Part shown: in pieces, positions 1 to 8,403 of the stretch
Numbering within the stretch: the first letter of the stretch is position 1
Layout of the letters: every line of letters starts with the position of its first letter
NCBI GenBank assembly: GCA_050115555.1
Contig: JASFQI010000003.1
Coordinates: 1 to 40,945 of the forward strand
DNA from: JASFQI01 sp050115555
GTDB taxonomy: Bacteria; Desulfobacterota; DSM-4660; Desulfatiglandales; HGW-15
Length of the DNA stretch: 40,945 nt
Direction: 5' to 3'
The notes under the pieces: model-generated
Told to the model about the DNA's origin: nothing
Databases searched by the model: none
Seen by the model: the letters and a program-made list of their open reading frames with translations, nothing else
Position numbers and translations under genes: made by a program

Positions 1-1935
1 GAAATCAAGCCCCTCACCAAGGGCATGGCCCTGAGCCGCTACCACGAGCATACGATCGAGCCGGTGATAGGAAAATTGTCCGACCCGGCCGCGCCGGAGC
101 ACGTTCGACGGGCCCTGGCCGAGGGAGACGGCCACTTCCTGATCCTTGACGAGAAAGGCCGCGAAGAGGTCTTCAGCCTCCATGGCATCTGCCCTTCCTG
201 CGGGATCGGTCTGGAAACGCCCGATCCCAGGCTTTTCTCATTCAACTCCCGTCACGGGGCCTGTCCCGAATGCGAGGGTCTGGGCCGTATCGTTTCCGTG
301 TCAGGCAACGAGAGCCTCTGTAAAGCCTGCATGGGAAGCCGCCTTCGTCCCGAGGCGCTGGCCGTGAAGATCCAGGGGCACACCCTCTGGGACATCGTGC
401 GCCTGCCCGCAGATCAAGCCTATAAGGTCTTGCGCTCCTTTCGGTTCTCCCGTGATGAGGAGCCGGTGGCCGGTCCCGTGATGGAGGAGCTCTCTGCAAG
501 GCTCTCTTTTATGGTTCGCCTCGGGCTTGGCTACCTGGAGCTCTGCCGAAGCGGGGATTCTCTTTCGGGCGGTGAGACCCAGCGCCTGCGCCTCACCGCC
601 CAGCTCGGCTCCAATCTCACCGGGGCCTGCTACGTCCTGGACGAGCCCACCATCGGGCTTCACGTACGGGACCATCGTATGCTTCTCGAGGCGCTTTTCG
701 AGCTGCGCGATCGCGGGAACTCCGTGCTGATCGTGGAGCATGACGAGGAAACCGTTCGGGCTGCAGACCACATTGTGGATCTGGGCCCGGGTGGAGGGCC
801 TGCCGGAGGACGGCTGGTTGCATCCGGTACGCTGGACAACCTTCGAAAGATCCCGGAGTCTGTCACAGGGGCATGGTTCGACGGCCACTCCCATCACATC
901 ACATCCCGACTTCGGCCCTACCGGAAAAGCCCCGCTCTTCAGGTAGTAGGGGCTTCAGCCCACAATCTCAAGGAGGTCAACGCCCCCTTCCCCCTTCAGT
1001 CCCTTCTCTGCATCACGGGCGTCTCAGGATCGGGCAAATCCACGCTACTCCGGGATATTTTGTACCGGGGGTTGCGAAGACTGCTTTCAGGGAGGGGTGT
1101 AGAAGATCTTGCGGTTCGAGGATTTTCGGGATGGGAAACCCTGGAGCGAGTCCTGGAGGTGGACCATCGGCCCATCGGCAAGACGCCCCGCTCCATTCCG
1201 GCTTCCTACGTGGGTTTCCTGGCAGCGATTCGAAAATTGCTCGCGGGAACACCACGCGCCCGGGCGCGAGGGTTTGATCCCGGGCGCTTTTCCTTCAACA
1301 AGCCCGGCGGTCGATGCGAGGCCTGCAAAGGGCACGGCGCCGTCAAGGCCGAGATGAGCTTCCTGCCGGATGTCTACGTCCGATGTGAATCCTGCGGCGG
1401 ACGGAGGTTCAACACCGAGACCCTGGCCGTTCATTACAAGGGAAAGAGCATGGCCGACGTCCTGGACCTCACCTTTGACGAGGCGGCCCAGTTCTTCTCA
1501 GCCGTTCCCACCATTCGGCGCGCTACCCGCGTGGTCCGTGACATCGGGCTCGGCTACCTCCGCCTGGGTCAGCCGAGTCCCACCCTGTCCGGAGGAGAGG
1601 CCCAGCGTCTCAAGCTCGCCCAGGAGCTGGCCAAACCTAACAAGGGGCACACCCTGTACGTTCTGGATGAACCCACCACCGGACTTCACATGGCGGACAT
1701 CCGTCCCTTGATGGACGTTCTTCAGGCCCTGGTGGACCATGGGAACACCGTGGCCGTGATCGAGCACAACATGGAGGTCATCAAGGAGGCGGATTACATC
1801 CTCGATCTGGGCCCGGAGGGAGGAGATCACGGTGGGCACATTGTTGCCTCTGGTTCGCCCGAGGAGATTATTGCCCACACCGCGACGTCTCACACGGCCC
1901 GGGCGCTTCAAACCTACCTGGACTCGGCCTCTTGA
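1..1935 (+). CDS. uvrA: UvrA-family ABC ATPase, C-terminal part (5' end outside window)
   Basis: The reading frame is already open at base 1 (EIKPLTKGMALSRY...), so the ATG at 25 is internal. UvrA is the damage-recognition ATPase of nucleotide excision repair. Visible here are the first half's signature (LSGGETQRLRL) and Walker B (YVLDEPTIGLH), then the second half's Walker A (GVSGSGKST), zinc motif (CEAC...CESC), signature (LSGGEAQRLKL) and Walker B (LYVLDEPTTGLH). The first Walker A lies upstream of the window. Unusually, the two cysteine pairs of the first zinc module (CPEC and CKAC) are only about 13 residues apart. In canonical UvrA an insertion domain of roughly 100 residues lies there. 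This may therefore be a UvrA paralogue (UvrA2/UvrA3-like) and not the canonical repair subunit. Family assignment is secure; the subclass is inference. Confidence 0.93.
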   Translation, partial: EIKPLTKGMALSRYHEHTIEPVIGKLSDPAAPEHVRRALAEGDGHFLILDEKGREEVFSLHGICPSCGIGLETPDPRLFSFNSRHGACPECEGLGRIVSVSGNESLCKACMGSRLRPEALAVKIQGHTLWDIVRLPADQAYKVLRSFRFSRDEEPVAGPVMEELSARLSFMVRLGLGYLELCRSGDSLSGGETQRLRLTAQLGSNLTGACYVLDEPTIGLHVRDHRMLLEALFELRDRGNSVLIVEHDEETVRAADHIVDLGPGGGPAGGRLVASGTLDNLRKIPESVTGAWFDGHSHHITSRLRPYRKSPALQVVGASAHNLKEVNAPFPLQSLLCITGVSGSGKSTLLRDILYRGLRRLLSGRGVEDLAVRGFSGWETLERVLEVDHRPIGKTPRSIPASYVGFLAAIRKLLAGTPRARARGFDPGRFSFNKPGGRCEACKGHGAVKAEMSFLPDVYVRCESCGGRRFNTETLAVHYKGKSMADVLDLTFDEAAQFFSAVPTIRRATRVVRDIGLGYLRLGQPSPTLSGGEAQRLKLAQELAKPNKGHTLYVLDEPTTGLHMADIRPLMDVLQALVDHGNTVAVIEHNMEVIKEADYILDLGPEGGDHGGHIVASGSPEEIIAHTATSHTARALQTYLDSAS

Positions 1936-2100
1936 TTTTCGCTCCCGTCCGTGAGAAAAAGGACCTACTTTGGAGTTCTGCCATATTTACGGTTGAATTC
2001 CTGGGCACGAAATGGCTATACTGCGTAGGGATCGGAACCGGGCGGGTCCGGAAAGTTCAGCCTCATACCGCCGGAATGACCGGTCCGGAGGAAGAAGGTC

Positions 2101-4200
2101 GTGGAAAAAAACAGCTCAAACGACTCCATTGAAAGCATTGTAGCCGAGCGCTTGGACAGCATCTTCGGAGACGACGAGGAGGAGGACTCTCCGCCTCCAG
2201 CACCGGCGAAACCTTCTCCGCTGAGAAAGATGCAGCAGGCCATGGAGGCGCTCAACACCGGCGTCACTCCGCGCACCGTGGACATGGTAGCTTCCGAAGT
2301 TCGGGCCCTGGGAACCGCCCTGGGGGAGGATGCCCTCTTTCGCCCGCTGCTCAAGATCGCCGGAATGCTGATTGGAAACCTGAAGACCGGGGGAGAAACA
2401 GCCCGCCAAGATGCAACAAAGACCCTGGCGTCCGTCGTTGAATGCATGAGAGCCCTTGCAGAGGACGATACACTTCCGATTACTCGGAAACGGGTCCTGG
2501 TGCAGCGCGAGATCGAAGCCTTCAGGGCCTTCCGCGAATCGCTTCAGGAAAAACCTTCCGTTCTCCAAGTCAAGGTTCCTCCGGGACCGGCTCGAGAAAA
2601 GGCTCCACAACCCACCCCTGCACCACCTCTTGAGAAAGCACCTGAAAAACCGGCACCCGAACCCAAACCTGCCCCACCCCTTGAGAAAGCACCTGAAAAA
2701 CCGGCACCCGAACCCAAACCTGCCCCGACCCTTGAGAAGGCACCTGAAAAACCGGCACCCGAACCCAAACCTGCCCCGACCCTTGAGAAGGCACCTGAAA
2801 AACCGGCACCCGAACCCAAACCTGCTCCGCCTCTTAAGAAAGCACCTGAAGAGCCGGCACCCGAATCCAGGACTGCTCCGACGCCTGCGGTTTCGATGGA
2901 TGACATTGTAGTTCTCCCTGAGGCTGAACCACGCTCTCCAGACACAGGCCTGTGGCAGGAGGCACTGCATGAACTCCAGACCTGGATCGGGAAAGCGGTG
3001 AGCGATGTGAAGGATCAGATTCAGGAGGTCAAGGCTGCCCTTCCCGACCGCTCCGAAACCCCGACGGATGATCACGAGGAACTCAACCAGCTTGCCGCGC
3101 ACATCAAGGACCTTTCGGGTGTTCCTCAATCACTCAAGATGCTTCAGACGCAAATGTTGGGTGCGCTCGTCTCTCTGAAAAAATCCATGGATGCTCTCCA
3201 AAAACGGCCGACCGAACAGGAGCCCGTTCGAGGAGCGGTCAGAGAGGAAATGGAATTGCTGAGGAAGGCATTGGAACCGGTCCTCCAAATTCCCTCCGCC
3301 GTTCAGAAGCTCGAAAAGGAAACCCACAATGCCTTGGAACAATTCGACAAAAAGGTCTCGAACCTGCAAAAGCATTTCGAGGACCTGCGGGACGCCATTC
3401 GGGCAACCCGCCTGGATTTGAACCGGCTTCGGTCCGTTGCCGAGGGCTCGGAAGCGCCTCTGTCGACTGAAGGAACAGGGCAACCCGAACTGGAGCCCTC
3501 TGTCAAAGAGGAAGGATTGCCTTCGGGTTCACTATACGGCCCTTGGGATTTGGATGAACCCGGATACAAGGGCTCGACAGACGAAGGCGTGGCAGAGGAC
3601 GGTTTCCGATTGAATGGATTCCCTGAACTGGAACTAGAGGATGACTTTGAGAGTGAAGCCGAACCGGCTCCTTACGCGGGAGCGAATGAAAAAGCCTTCC
3701 CAGATCCCTCCTCCTCTCTACCGTCCGGTCAGTACTTTCTATTTTACACTGGCGGCAGGAAGTATGCCGTTGATGCCCGCTACGTGGTCAAATCCACACG
3801 GATCGGAGGTGCGATCACTAAAAAAGCCCGAAACACTGGAACCCTGACCCTTGCCGATGTGAAATCCGTCCTGTCAAGCCCCCGGAAAGGCATCGAGCCT
3901 CCCTGGGAGAGGATCTCCGACGAGGAGATCAAACAGACGGCCTATTCACTCGTACCTGATTCTGCCATCGACGGTCTCGCGGCCACAAACGGCGGCGGCG
4001 CACTCTTCTTGAGAACCAATGAAAAGACCCTCTTGATCTTGTCGGACGAACCTGCTGTCAAGGCCACCCTGAACGAAGAGGACGAGATCCAGATGACAAC
4101 GGCATCGGACACATCCCAAAGCGCAACCTGCGGCTCGATCATGCGATCCGGGGAAGGCGCTGAGTTCTACCTCATCCTTGCGCCCGAGCGCCTTGGTTGA
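2101..4200 (+). CDS. Large hypothetical protein with Pro/Lys/Glu repeat linker and a possible degenerate CheW-like C-terminus
   Basis: I do not recognise this 699-aa protein as a named family. The GTG start at 2101 follows a GGAGGAAG ribosome site at 2087-2094. Residues 1-170 are acidic and probably helical. Residues about 174-258 are five 17-residue units of the type APPLEKAPEKPAPEPKP, an extended linker. Residues about 280-450 are rich in heptad-like helices (probable coiled coil). An acidic stretch follows, and then a folded-looking C-terminus (about 542-699) starting GQYFLFYTGGRKYAVDARYV, which weakly resembles the first strands of CheW. There is no signal peptide or membrane segment, so it should be cytoplasmic. 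The CheW resemblance is my inference; a structural or scaffold role is equally possible. Confidence 0.8.
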   Translation: MEKNSSNDSIESIVAERLDSIFGDDEEEDSPPPAPAKPSPLRKMQQAMEALNTGVTPRTVDMVASEVRALGTALGEDALFRPLLKIAGMLIGNLKTGGETARQDATKTLASVVECMRALAEDDTLPITRKRVLVQREIEAFRAFRESLQEKPSVLQVKVPPGPAREKAPQPTPAPPLEKAPEKPAPEPKPAPPLEKAPEKPAPEPKPAPTLEKAPEKPAPEPKPAPTLEKAPEKPAPEPKPAPPLKKAPEEPAPESRTAPTPAVSMDDIVVLPEAEPRSPDTGLWQEALHELQTWIGKAVSDVKDQIQEVKAALPDRSETPTDDHEELNQLAAHIKDLSGVPQSLKMLQTQMLGALVSLKKSMDALQKRPTEQEPVRGAVREEMELLRKALEPVLQIPSAVQKLEKETHNALEQFDKKVSNLQKHFEDLRDAIRATRLDLNRLRSVAEGSEAPLSTEGTGQPELEPSVKEEGLPSGSLYGPWDLDEPGYKGSTDEGVAEDGFRLNGFPELELEDDFESEAEPAPYAGANEKAFPDPSSSLPSGQYFLFYTGGRKYAVDARYVVKSTRIGGAITKKARNTGTLTLADVKSVLSSPRKGIEPPWERISDEEIKQTAYSLVPDSAIDGLAATNGGGALFLRTNEKTLLILSDEPAVKATLNEEDEIQMTTASDTSQSATCGSIMRSGEGAEFYLILAPERLG
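2620..2874 (+). repeat. Five tandem 51-bp units inside the 2101-4200 gene
   Basis: Units start at 2620, 2671, 2722, 2773 and 2824. The first four are nearly identical and the fifth is diverged (APPLKKAPEEPAPESRT). The period is a multiple of three, so changes in copy number keep the frame. The near-identity of units 1-4 suggests recent expansion. Confidence 0.95.
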
Positions 4201-4572
4201 GTTCGCCCCCTTTCCTGCATCTCATTCTTCTTTGAAAGGATACCCTCTTCCAGGGGGAACTCGAAAGAGGCCCTGCCCCGTTCCGGCCGCTCATTGTGCT
4301 CTTCCCAGTGCATTCCTTGTCCGTCCGGAACCCCAAATCGCTTGACAAAGAGGACCGAAACGGGTCATAAGAAACCCCTTTGAACGGGTATCGCTCGCGG
4401 TTCCTCCGGCTTGTTCCGGGAAAGCGTACGTATGTGATATACCGCGTTCCCTCTGGAGCGCAATGAGGTTCGAGCGCGCGCTGCAACGTCAGGGAGGCAG
4501 ATTTTTCATGACTCCATATCTCCCGGTCCTGCCCAAGGAACCGCACTTCCGGGAATAGAGGGGACAAAAGAC
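4201..4572. other. Gene-free stretch upstream of sucC
   Basis: This 372-bp interval has no credible ORF. It carries the candidate sucC promoter listed separately. A second possible -35/-10 pair is TTGTTC near 4411 with TGATAT near 4435. An imperfect inverted repeat (GAGTT plus CCCCC near 4200-4211 against GGGGGAACTC at 4254-4263) could form a long-loop hairpin after the preceding gene, but no T-run follows it. Confidence 0.5.
4344..4373 (+). promoter_or_regulatory. Candidate sigma-70 type promoter for sucCD
   Basis: A perfect -35 hexamer TTGACA lies at 4344-4349, and CATAAG (4 of 6) at 4368-4373 with an 18-bp spacer (or TCATAA with 17). It lies about 200 bp before the sucC start in a gene-free stretch. 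Sequence match only. Confidence 0.4.
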
Positions 4573-5742
4573 ATGAAGCTTCACGAGTACCAGGCAAAGG
4601 AGCTCTTTCGAAAACACGGTATCCCGGTTCCTGAAGGCCGGGTTGTGCAAACTGGTGAAGAAGCGCGTCAAGCGGCGAATGCACTGAGCGGACCGCCCTG
4701 GGTAGTCAAGGCCCAGGTGCATGCGGGCGGCCGGGGAAAAGGGGGCGGAGTCCGTTTGATTCGGAGCCCGGATGAGGTGGCAGCGGCCGCCGAGGCGATG
4801 TTGAAGAACCCCTTGGTCACTCCCCAGACCGGTCCGGAGGGAAAAACGGTCCACCGGGTGCTTGTTGAGGAGGGAGTGGACATCGACCGCGAGCTTTACC
4901 TCGCCGTAGTGATCGATCGGGGATCGTCAAAACCCGTCGTGATCTTCAGCCAGGAAGGCGGCATGGACATTGAGGAGGTAGCGGCGAAAACCCCGGAGAG
5001 AGTGTTGAGGCAGCTCGTGGAACCGGAGGCCGGCTGGATGCCTTTTTGCGGCCGCAACCTGGTTTATCGGCTTGACCCCCTCCCGCGCCCCGAGACCCTG
5101 AAATTGTTGATGGGCATGATCGCACGCCTGGTCAAGGTCTTTGAAACCGTGGATGGATCGCTTGTCGAGATCAACCCCCTGGTCATTACGAAGTCGGGAG
5201 ACGTCCTGGCCGTGGATGCCAAGGTGAACCTCGATGATAATGCCCTCTTCCGGCATAAAGATCTCGCTGCATGGGACGATCCCGAGGAAAAGGATCCTTT
5301 GGAACGAAAGGCGGCGCAGCACAACCTGAATTACATCCGCCTGGACGGGAATATCGGGGCCATGGTCAACGGTGCGGGCCTGGCCATGGCTACCATGGAC
5401 GTGATCAAGATGGCGGGAGCGGAGCCTGCCAACTTCCTGGATGTGGGCGGGGGCGCAAGCGAAGAGATGATCACCCGGGGTTTCGAGATCATCCTGGAGG
5501 ATAAGAAAGTCGAGGCCATCCTGGTCAATATTTTTGGAGGGATCCTGCGCTGTGATGTCCTGGCGCGGGGAGTGCTGGCTGCAGCGGAGAAGACGTCCAT
5601 CCAGGTGCCGTTAATCGTACGACTCGAAGGAACCAATGTGGAGGAGGGGCGTCGGATCCTGGAGGAGTCCGATCTGGAGTTCCTGGTGGCAAAGGACATC
5701 TCCGAGGCCGCCGAGCTGGTCACACGCCGGGCCCTTTCCTGA
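4573..5742 (+). CDS. sucC: Succinate-CoA ligase (ADP-forming) subunit beta
   Basis: SucC pairs with SucD to interconvert succinyl-CoA plus NDP and phosphate with succinate plus NTP, the substrate-level phosphorylation step of the TCA cycle. The 389-aa length is standard. The N-terminus MKLHEYQAKELFRKHGIPVP and the ATP-grasp core (KAQVHAGGRGKGGGV) are hallmarks, as is the C-terminal CoA-ligase part with VNIFGGILRCD and the GAMVNGAGLAMATMD stretch. The ATG at 4573 follows a GAGGGGAC ribosome site. sucD follows after 129 bp in the same direction, so both are probably co-transcribed. In a syntroph or sulfate reducer the enzyme may run in either direction. Confidence 0.97.
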   Translation: MKLHEYQAKELFRKHGIPVPEGRVVQTGEEARQAANALSGPPWVVKAQVHAGGRGKGGGVRLIRSPDEVAAAAEAMLKNPLVTPQTGPEGKTVHRVLVEEGVDIDRELYLAVVIDRGSSKPVVIFSQEGGMDIEEVAAKTPERVLRQLVEPEAGWMPFCGRNLVYRLDPLPRPETLKLLMGMIARLVKVFETVDGSLVEINPLVITKSGDVLAVDAKVNLDDNALFRHKDLAAWDDPEEKDPLERKAAQHNLNYIRLDGNIGAMVNGAGLAMATMDVIKMAGAEPANFLDVGGGASEEMITRGFEIILEDKKVEAILVNIFGGILRCDVLARGVLAAAEKTSIQVPLIVRLEGTNVEEGRRILEESDLEFLVAKDISEAAELVTRRALS

Positions 5743-5796
5743 ACCTGAACAGAGCGCTGTAGGACACCCTTTTCGCACATCCACTCGAGCGGGAAT

Positions 5797-5826
5797 AGAA
5801 ACGCGCGAGCGGATCGTTTTAAAACG
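5797..5826 (+). repeat. Diverged copy of the intergenic repeat core plus a perfect palindrome
   Basis: In the sucC-sucD spacer, GAAACGCGCGAGCGG then ATCGTTTT matches the repeat core found at 34796-34819 at about 19 of 23 positions. It runs into the perfect 12-bp palindrome CGTTTTAAAACG (5815-5826). The similarity to the family is visible, but this is the most diverged copy, so membership is tentative. Confidence 0.45.
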
Positions 5827-5871
5827 GCGAGCAAGTTCATATTCAGGCAAGCCGAGGGGAGATGACGGAAC

Positions 5872-6756
5872 ATGAGCATCCTGGTTGATGAGAACACCCG
5901 TGTAGTTGTGCAGGGAATCACGGGTCGTGAGGGTACGTTCCACACGGAGCAGATGCTCCGTTACGGAACGACGGTAGCGGCCGGAGTGACTCCGGGAAAG
6001 GGAGGACAGAGCATCGAAGGCGTACCCGTCTTCAACAGCGTTCAGCAGGCCGTAGAGCAGGAAGATGTAAACGCCGCATGTATTTTCGTTCCCCCTCCGT
6101 TCGCCGCGGATGCGGTCATGGAGGCCGCGTCGGCCGGGATCGGGGTTACGGTCTGCATCACCGAGGGGATCCCCACGCTGGACATGGTCCGGGTGGCGAG
6201 TTTTCTGAAAACGCATGAAACCGTATTGATCGGGCCGAACTGCCCCGGAATCATTTCGCCCGGCAAGACAAAGGTGGGCATCATGCCCGGTCCGATCCAT
6301 CGTCCCGGAACGATCGGTGTCATCTCCAGAAGCGGAACCCTCACCTACGAGGTGGTCGATCAACTCACGCGTGCAGGCCTGGGCCAGTCCACATGCATCG
6401 GGATCGGGGGTGACCCGATCATAGGAACCTCCTTCATCGATCACCTTGGACGATTCGAGGAGGATCCCGATACCGAAGCCGTTGTCCTCATCGGCGAAAT
6501 CGGCGGATCCGCAGAGGAGGAGGCCGCCGAATACGTCAAGGCCGAAATTTCCAAGCCGGTCGTAGCGTTTATCGCAGGGCGTACTGCGCCGCCGGGCAAA
6601 CGCATGGGGCATGCGGGTGCGATTATTTCAGGGGGAAAAGGCCGGGCCGAGGACAAAATCGCGGCCCTTGAATCGGCCGGGATTCCCGTGGCCCACAACC
6701 TCGGCACACTGGGGGAAACGGTACTGGAGGTCCTTAACGAACGCCGAGGAACATGA
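5872..6756 (+). CDS. sucD: Succinate-CoA ligase subunit alpha
   Basis: The alpha subunit binds CoA through its N-terminal Rossmann fold and carries the phosphohistidine intermediate. At 294 aa it has the usual length. It begins MSILVDENTRVVVQGITGREG and has the CoA-binding GVTPGKGG loop. The active-site histidine lies in RMGHAGAIISGGKG, at residue 247, matching E. coli His246. The ATG at 5872 follows a GAGGGGAG ribosome site. It sits downstream of sucC as an operon partner, and no rho-independent terminator separates the two. Confidence 0.97.
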   Translation: MSILVDENTRVVVQGITGREGTFHTEQMLRYGTTVAAGVTPGKGGQSIEGVPVFNSVQQAVEQEDVNAACIFVPPPFAADAVMEAASAGIGVTVCITEGIPTLDMVRVASFLKTHETVLIGPNCPGIISPGKTKVGIMPGPIHRPGTIGVISRSGTLTYEVVDQLTRAGLGQSTCIGIGGDPIIGTSFIDHLGRFEEDPDTEAVVLIGEIGGSAEEEAAEYVKAEISKPVVAFIAGRTAPPGKRMGHAGAIISGGKGRAEDKIAALESAGIPVAHNLGTLGETVLEVLNERRGT

Positions 6757-6793
6757 CAAAAGGAACCCGACCTTCGAACGGGAACTGCCCGTC

Positions 6794-6822
6794 TTGACTT
6801 GCCCGAAGTGCAGTGATATCCT
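6794..6822 (+). promoter_or_regulatory. Extended -10 promoter candidate
   Basis: TTGACT (6794-6799), a 17-bp spacer and TATCCT (6817-6822) are preceded by TGA, which forms a TGn extended -10. An AT-rich stretch follows, and the start of the cysteine-rich gene lies about 100 bp downstream. Sequence match only. Confidence 0.5.
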
Positions 6823-6925
6823 TTGAAGAAAATTTTCAGTTTTATTAAATTATTAGAACGCGTTGAGGGTGCACGATGCGGAACTTCCGCTATCTCGTGC
6901 TTTATCCCTTGAGGAATTTTTCTGT

Positions 6926-7318
6926 ATGGACAACGTGGTCGACATTCAGGAAAGGATCCATCGGCGTCGCCACGGACGGCAACTGGAGCAGTATCGGGCA
7001 AAGATTCAGGCCCTTCAAAAGGTACTTCAATGCTCCTGCTGCCATTACAGGTGTGCCATGTGCGGTCATCAGCTCAGCCCGGAGGCGTCCTCGTCCACCC
7101 CGGAGCCCGGTCCGCTCGGGTATGTGTTTTGTGAGAGTTGCCGAGGTGAATTCGAGGACTTCCTCGCCATCTCCGGCGGGAAGAAGAAGGCCGACGTGTT
7201 TTGGCACAACAAGGCATGGCTGGAGATGTGGTCCTCCTGGCTGAGCCACCAGCAGGCCATCCAGCGATTTATGCATTCGCCCGAATTCAAGCTCCTGCTT
7301 TCGGAACTCAAGACGTAG
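6926..7318 (+). CDS. Small cysteine-rich (zinc-binding?) hypothetical protein
   Basis: This 130-aa cytoplasmic protein is of unknown function. I place the start at ATG 6926 because GAGGAA at 6911-6916 is well spaced; an upstream TTG at 6863 has no ribosome site. A basic helical N-terminus (residues 1-35) precedes a cysteine cluster at C36, C38, C39, C43 and C46 (CSCCHYRCAMCGH), with a second pair at C69 and C72 (FCESC). This suggests one or two bound zinc ions. The C-terminal half is helical and Trp-rich (FWHNKAWLEMWSSWLSHQQ). It has its own candidate promoter and precedes tatA by about 145 bp. I do not recognise the family by name. Confidence 0.8.
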   Translation: MDNVVDIQERIHRRRHGRQLEQYRAKIQALQKVLQCSCCHYRCAMCGHQLSPEASSSTPEPGPLGYVFCESCRGEFEDFLAISGGKKKADVFWHNKAWLEMWSSWLSHQQAIQRFMHSPEFKLLLSELKT

Positions 7319-7462
7319 CATGAAATCGCAGGCTTCGGATTTCAGTGACCCTTACGGCCTGGTGGAAACGTGAGCGCCAACAAAGAAACGGCCGTGTTTA
7401 CGCCTGAGCCCTGTCCCCGAAGGGGCTCAAACGAATAACGTCAGGTATTGTGGAGGAAATCC

Positions 7463-7672
7463 ATGTTTGGAATCGGCATGCCCGAACTGATTATCATCCT
7501 GATCATCATCCTGATCATTTTCGGGGCGGGGAAATTGCCCGAGATCGGGAGTGGTATTGGTAAAGGGATTAAGAACTTTAAAAAGGCTACCACGGAAAAG
7601 GAGGAGATTGAGGCTCCGGACGAAGAAAGCATGAACAAAAAGGAAGAAGAATCGGACGATAAAAGCACATAA
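7463..7672 (+). CDS. tatA: Sec-independent protein translocase TatA/E
   Basis: TatA forms the pore component of the twin-arginine pathway, which exports folded cofactor-containing proteins. The 69-aa product has a single N-terminal membrane helix (ELIIILIIILIIFGAGKLPEIG), the FGAGKLPE hinge, an amphipathic helix (GIGKGIKNFKKAT) and a charged acidic/lysine tail. The ATG at 7463 is preceded by GGAGG at 7452-7456, so an in-frame GTG at 7448 is unlikely. No tatB or tatC is adjacent. It is convergent with ssb, 42 bp away. Confidence 0.93.
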   Translation: MFGIGMPELIIILIIILIIFGAGKLPEIGSGIGKGIKNFKKATTEKEEIEAPDEESMNKKEEESDDKST

Positions 7673-7714
7673 AAACCTTAGCTTTACCATCCCTCACCCA
7701 CTTCTCCGCTCCGG

Positions 7715-8143
7715 TTAGAACGGGATATCGTCGTCCGGTGGGGTGAGAGGGCCTTGATCTTGCGTAGCGCCGTTATCCCGGGGAGACATATCCCTCTGAG
7801 ACTCCCTGCCTACGGGGCCCAGCATCTGCATCTCCCTGGCCAACACTTCAGTCGTATAGCGGGTGTTTCCGTCCTTATCTTCCCACGAACGCGTCTGAAG
7901 GCGCCCCTCGATATAAACCTGTTTCCCTTTGTGCAGAAACTCTCCACAGATCTCGGCAAGGCGCCCAAAGGCCACAATTCGGTGCCACTCCGTGCGGCTC
8001 TGGCGATCTCCGGAGTTCTTATCCCGCCACTCCTCACTCGTAGCGATTCGGAAATTTGCCACCGCCGATCCACTCGTGGTGTAGCGCACTTCCGGATCGG
8101 CACCCAGATTCCCAATCAGGATAACTTTGTTCAAACCCGCCAT
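7715..8143 (-). CDS. ssb: Single-stranded DNA-binding protein
   Basis: SSB coats single-stranded DNA in replication, repair and recombination. The start is the ATG at 8143 (MAGLNKVILIGNLG, a hallmark N-terminus), preceded by AGAGGAG; a longer in-frame reading to 8227 has no support. The 142-aa product has an OB-fold (residues about 1-110, with VANFRIATSE, TEWHRIVAFGRLAE and KGKQVYIEGRL), then a short flexible tail ending DDDIPF, the acidic tip that recruits partner proteins. It is divergent from the RNase J gene. Confidence 0.96.
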   Translation of the reverse strand: MAGLNKVILIGNLGADPEVRYTTSGSAVANFRIATSEEWRDKNSGDRQSRTEWHRIVAFGRLAEICGEFLHKGKQVYIEGRLQTRSWEDKDGNTRYTTEVLAREMQMLGPVGRESQRDMSPRDNGATQDQGPLTPPDDDIPF

Positions 8144-8403
8144 GTTGGTTTCTCCTCTTTTTCTTCCCCGTCGCAGAACATGTTCAATGATGTCGGGGAA
8201 AAGGGACTCAATAACAATGATCCGCACCGTATCACGAAGGGAAAAATGAAATCAAGGGCATTCCCCGTACTCTGAAAAGCCGGGTGATTCCCTATTGACT
8301 GCTCGTCACTAAAAAAGTAAGGTTCCGTTAATTCAAATACATACCTCAGGCTGCCATGCACAGCGAAACGGCTTTCACCGCGGGTGAGCCGGGGAGACAA
8401 TTC

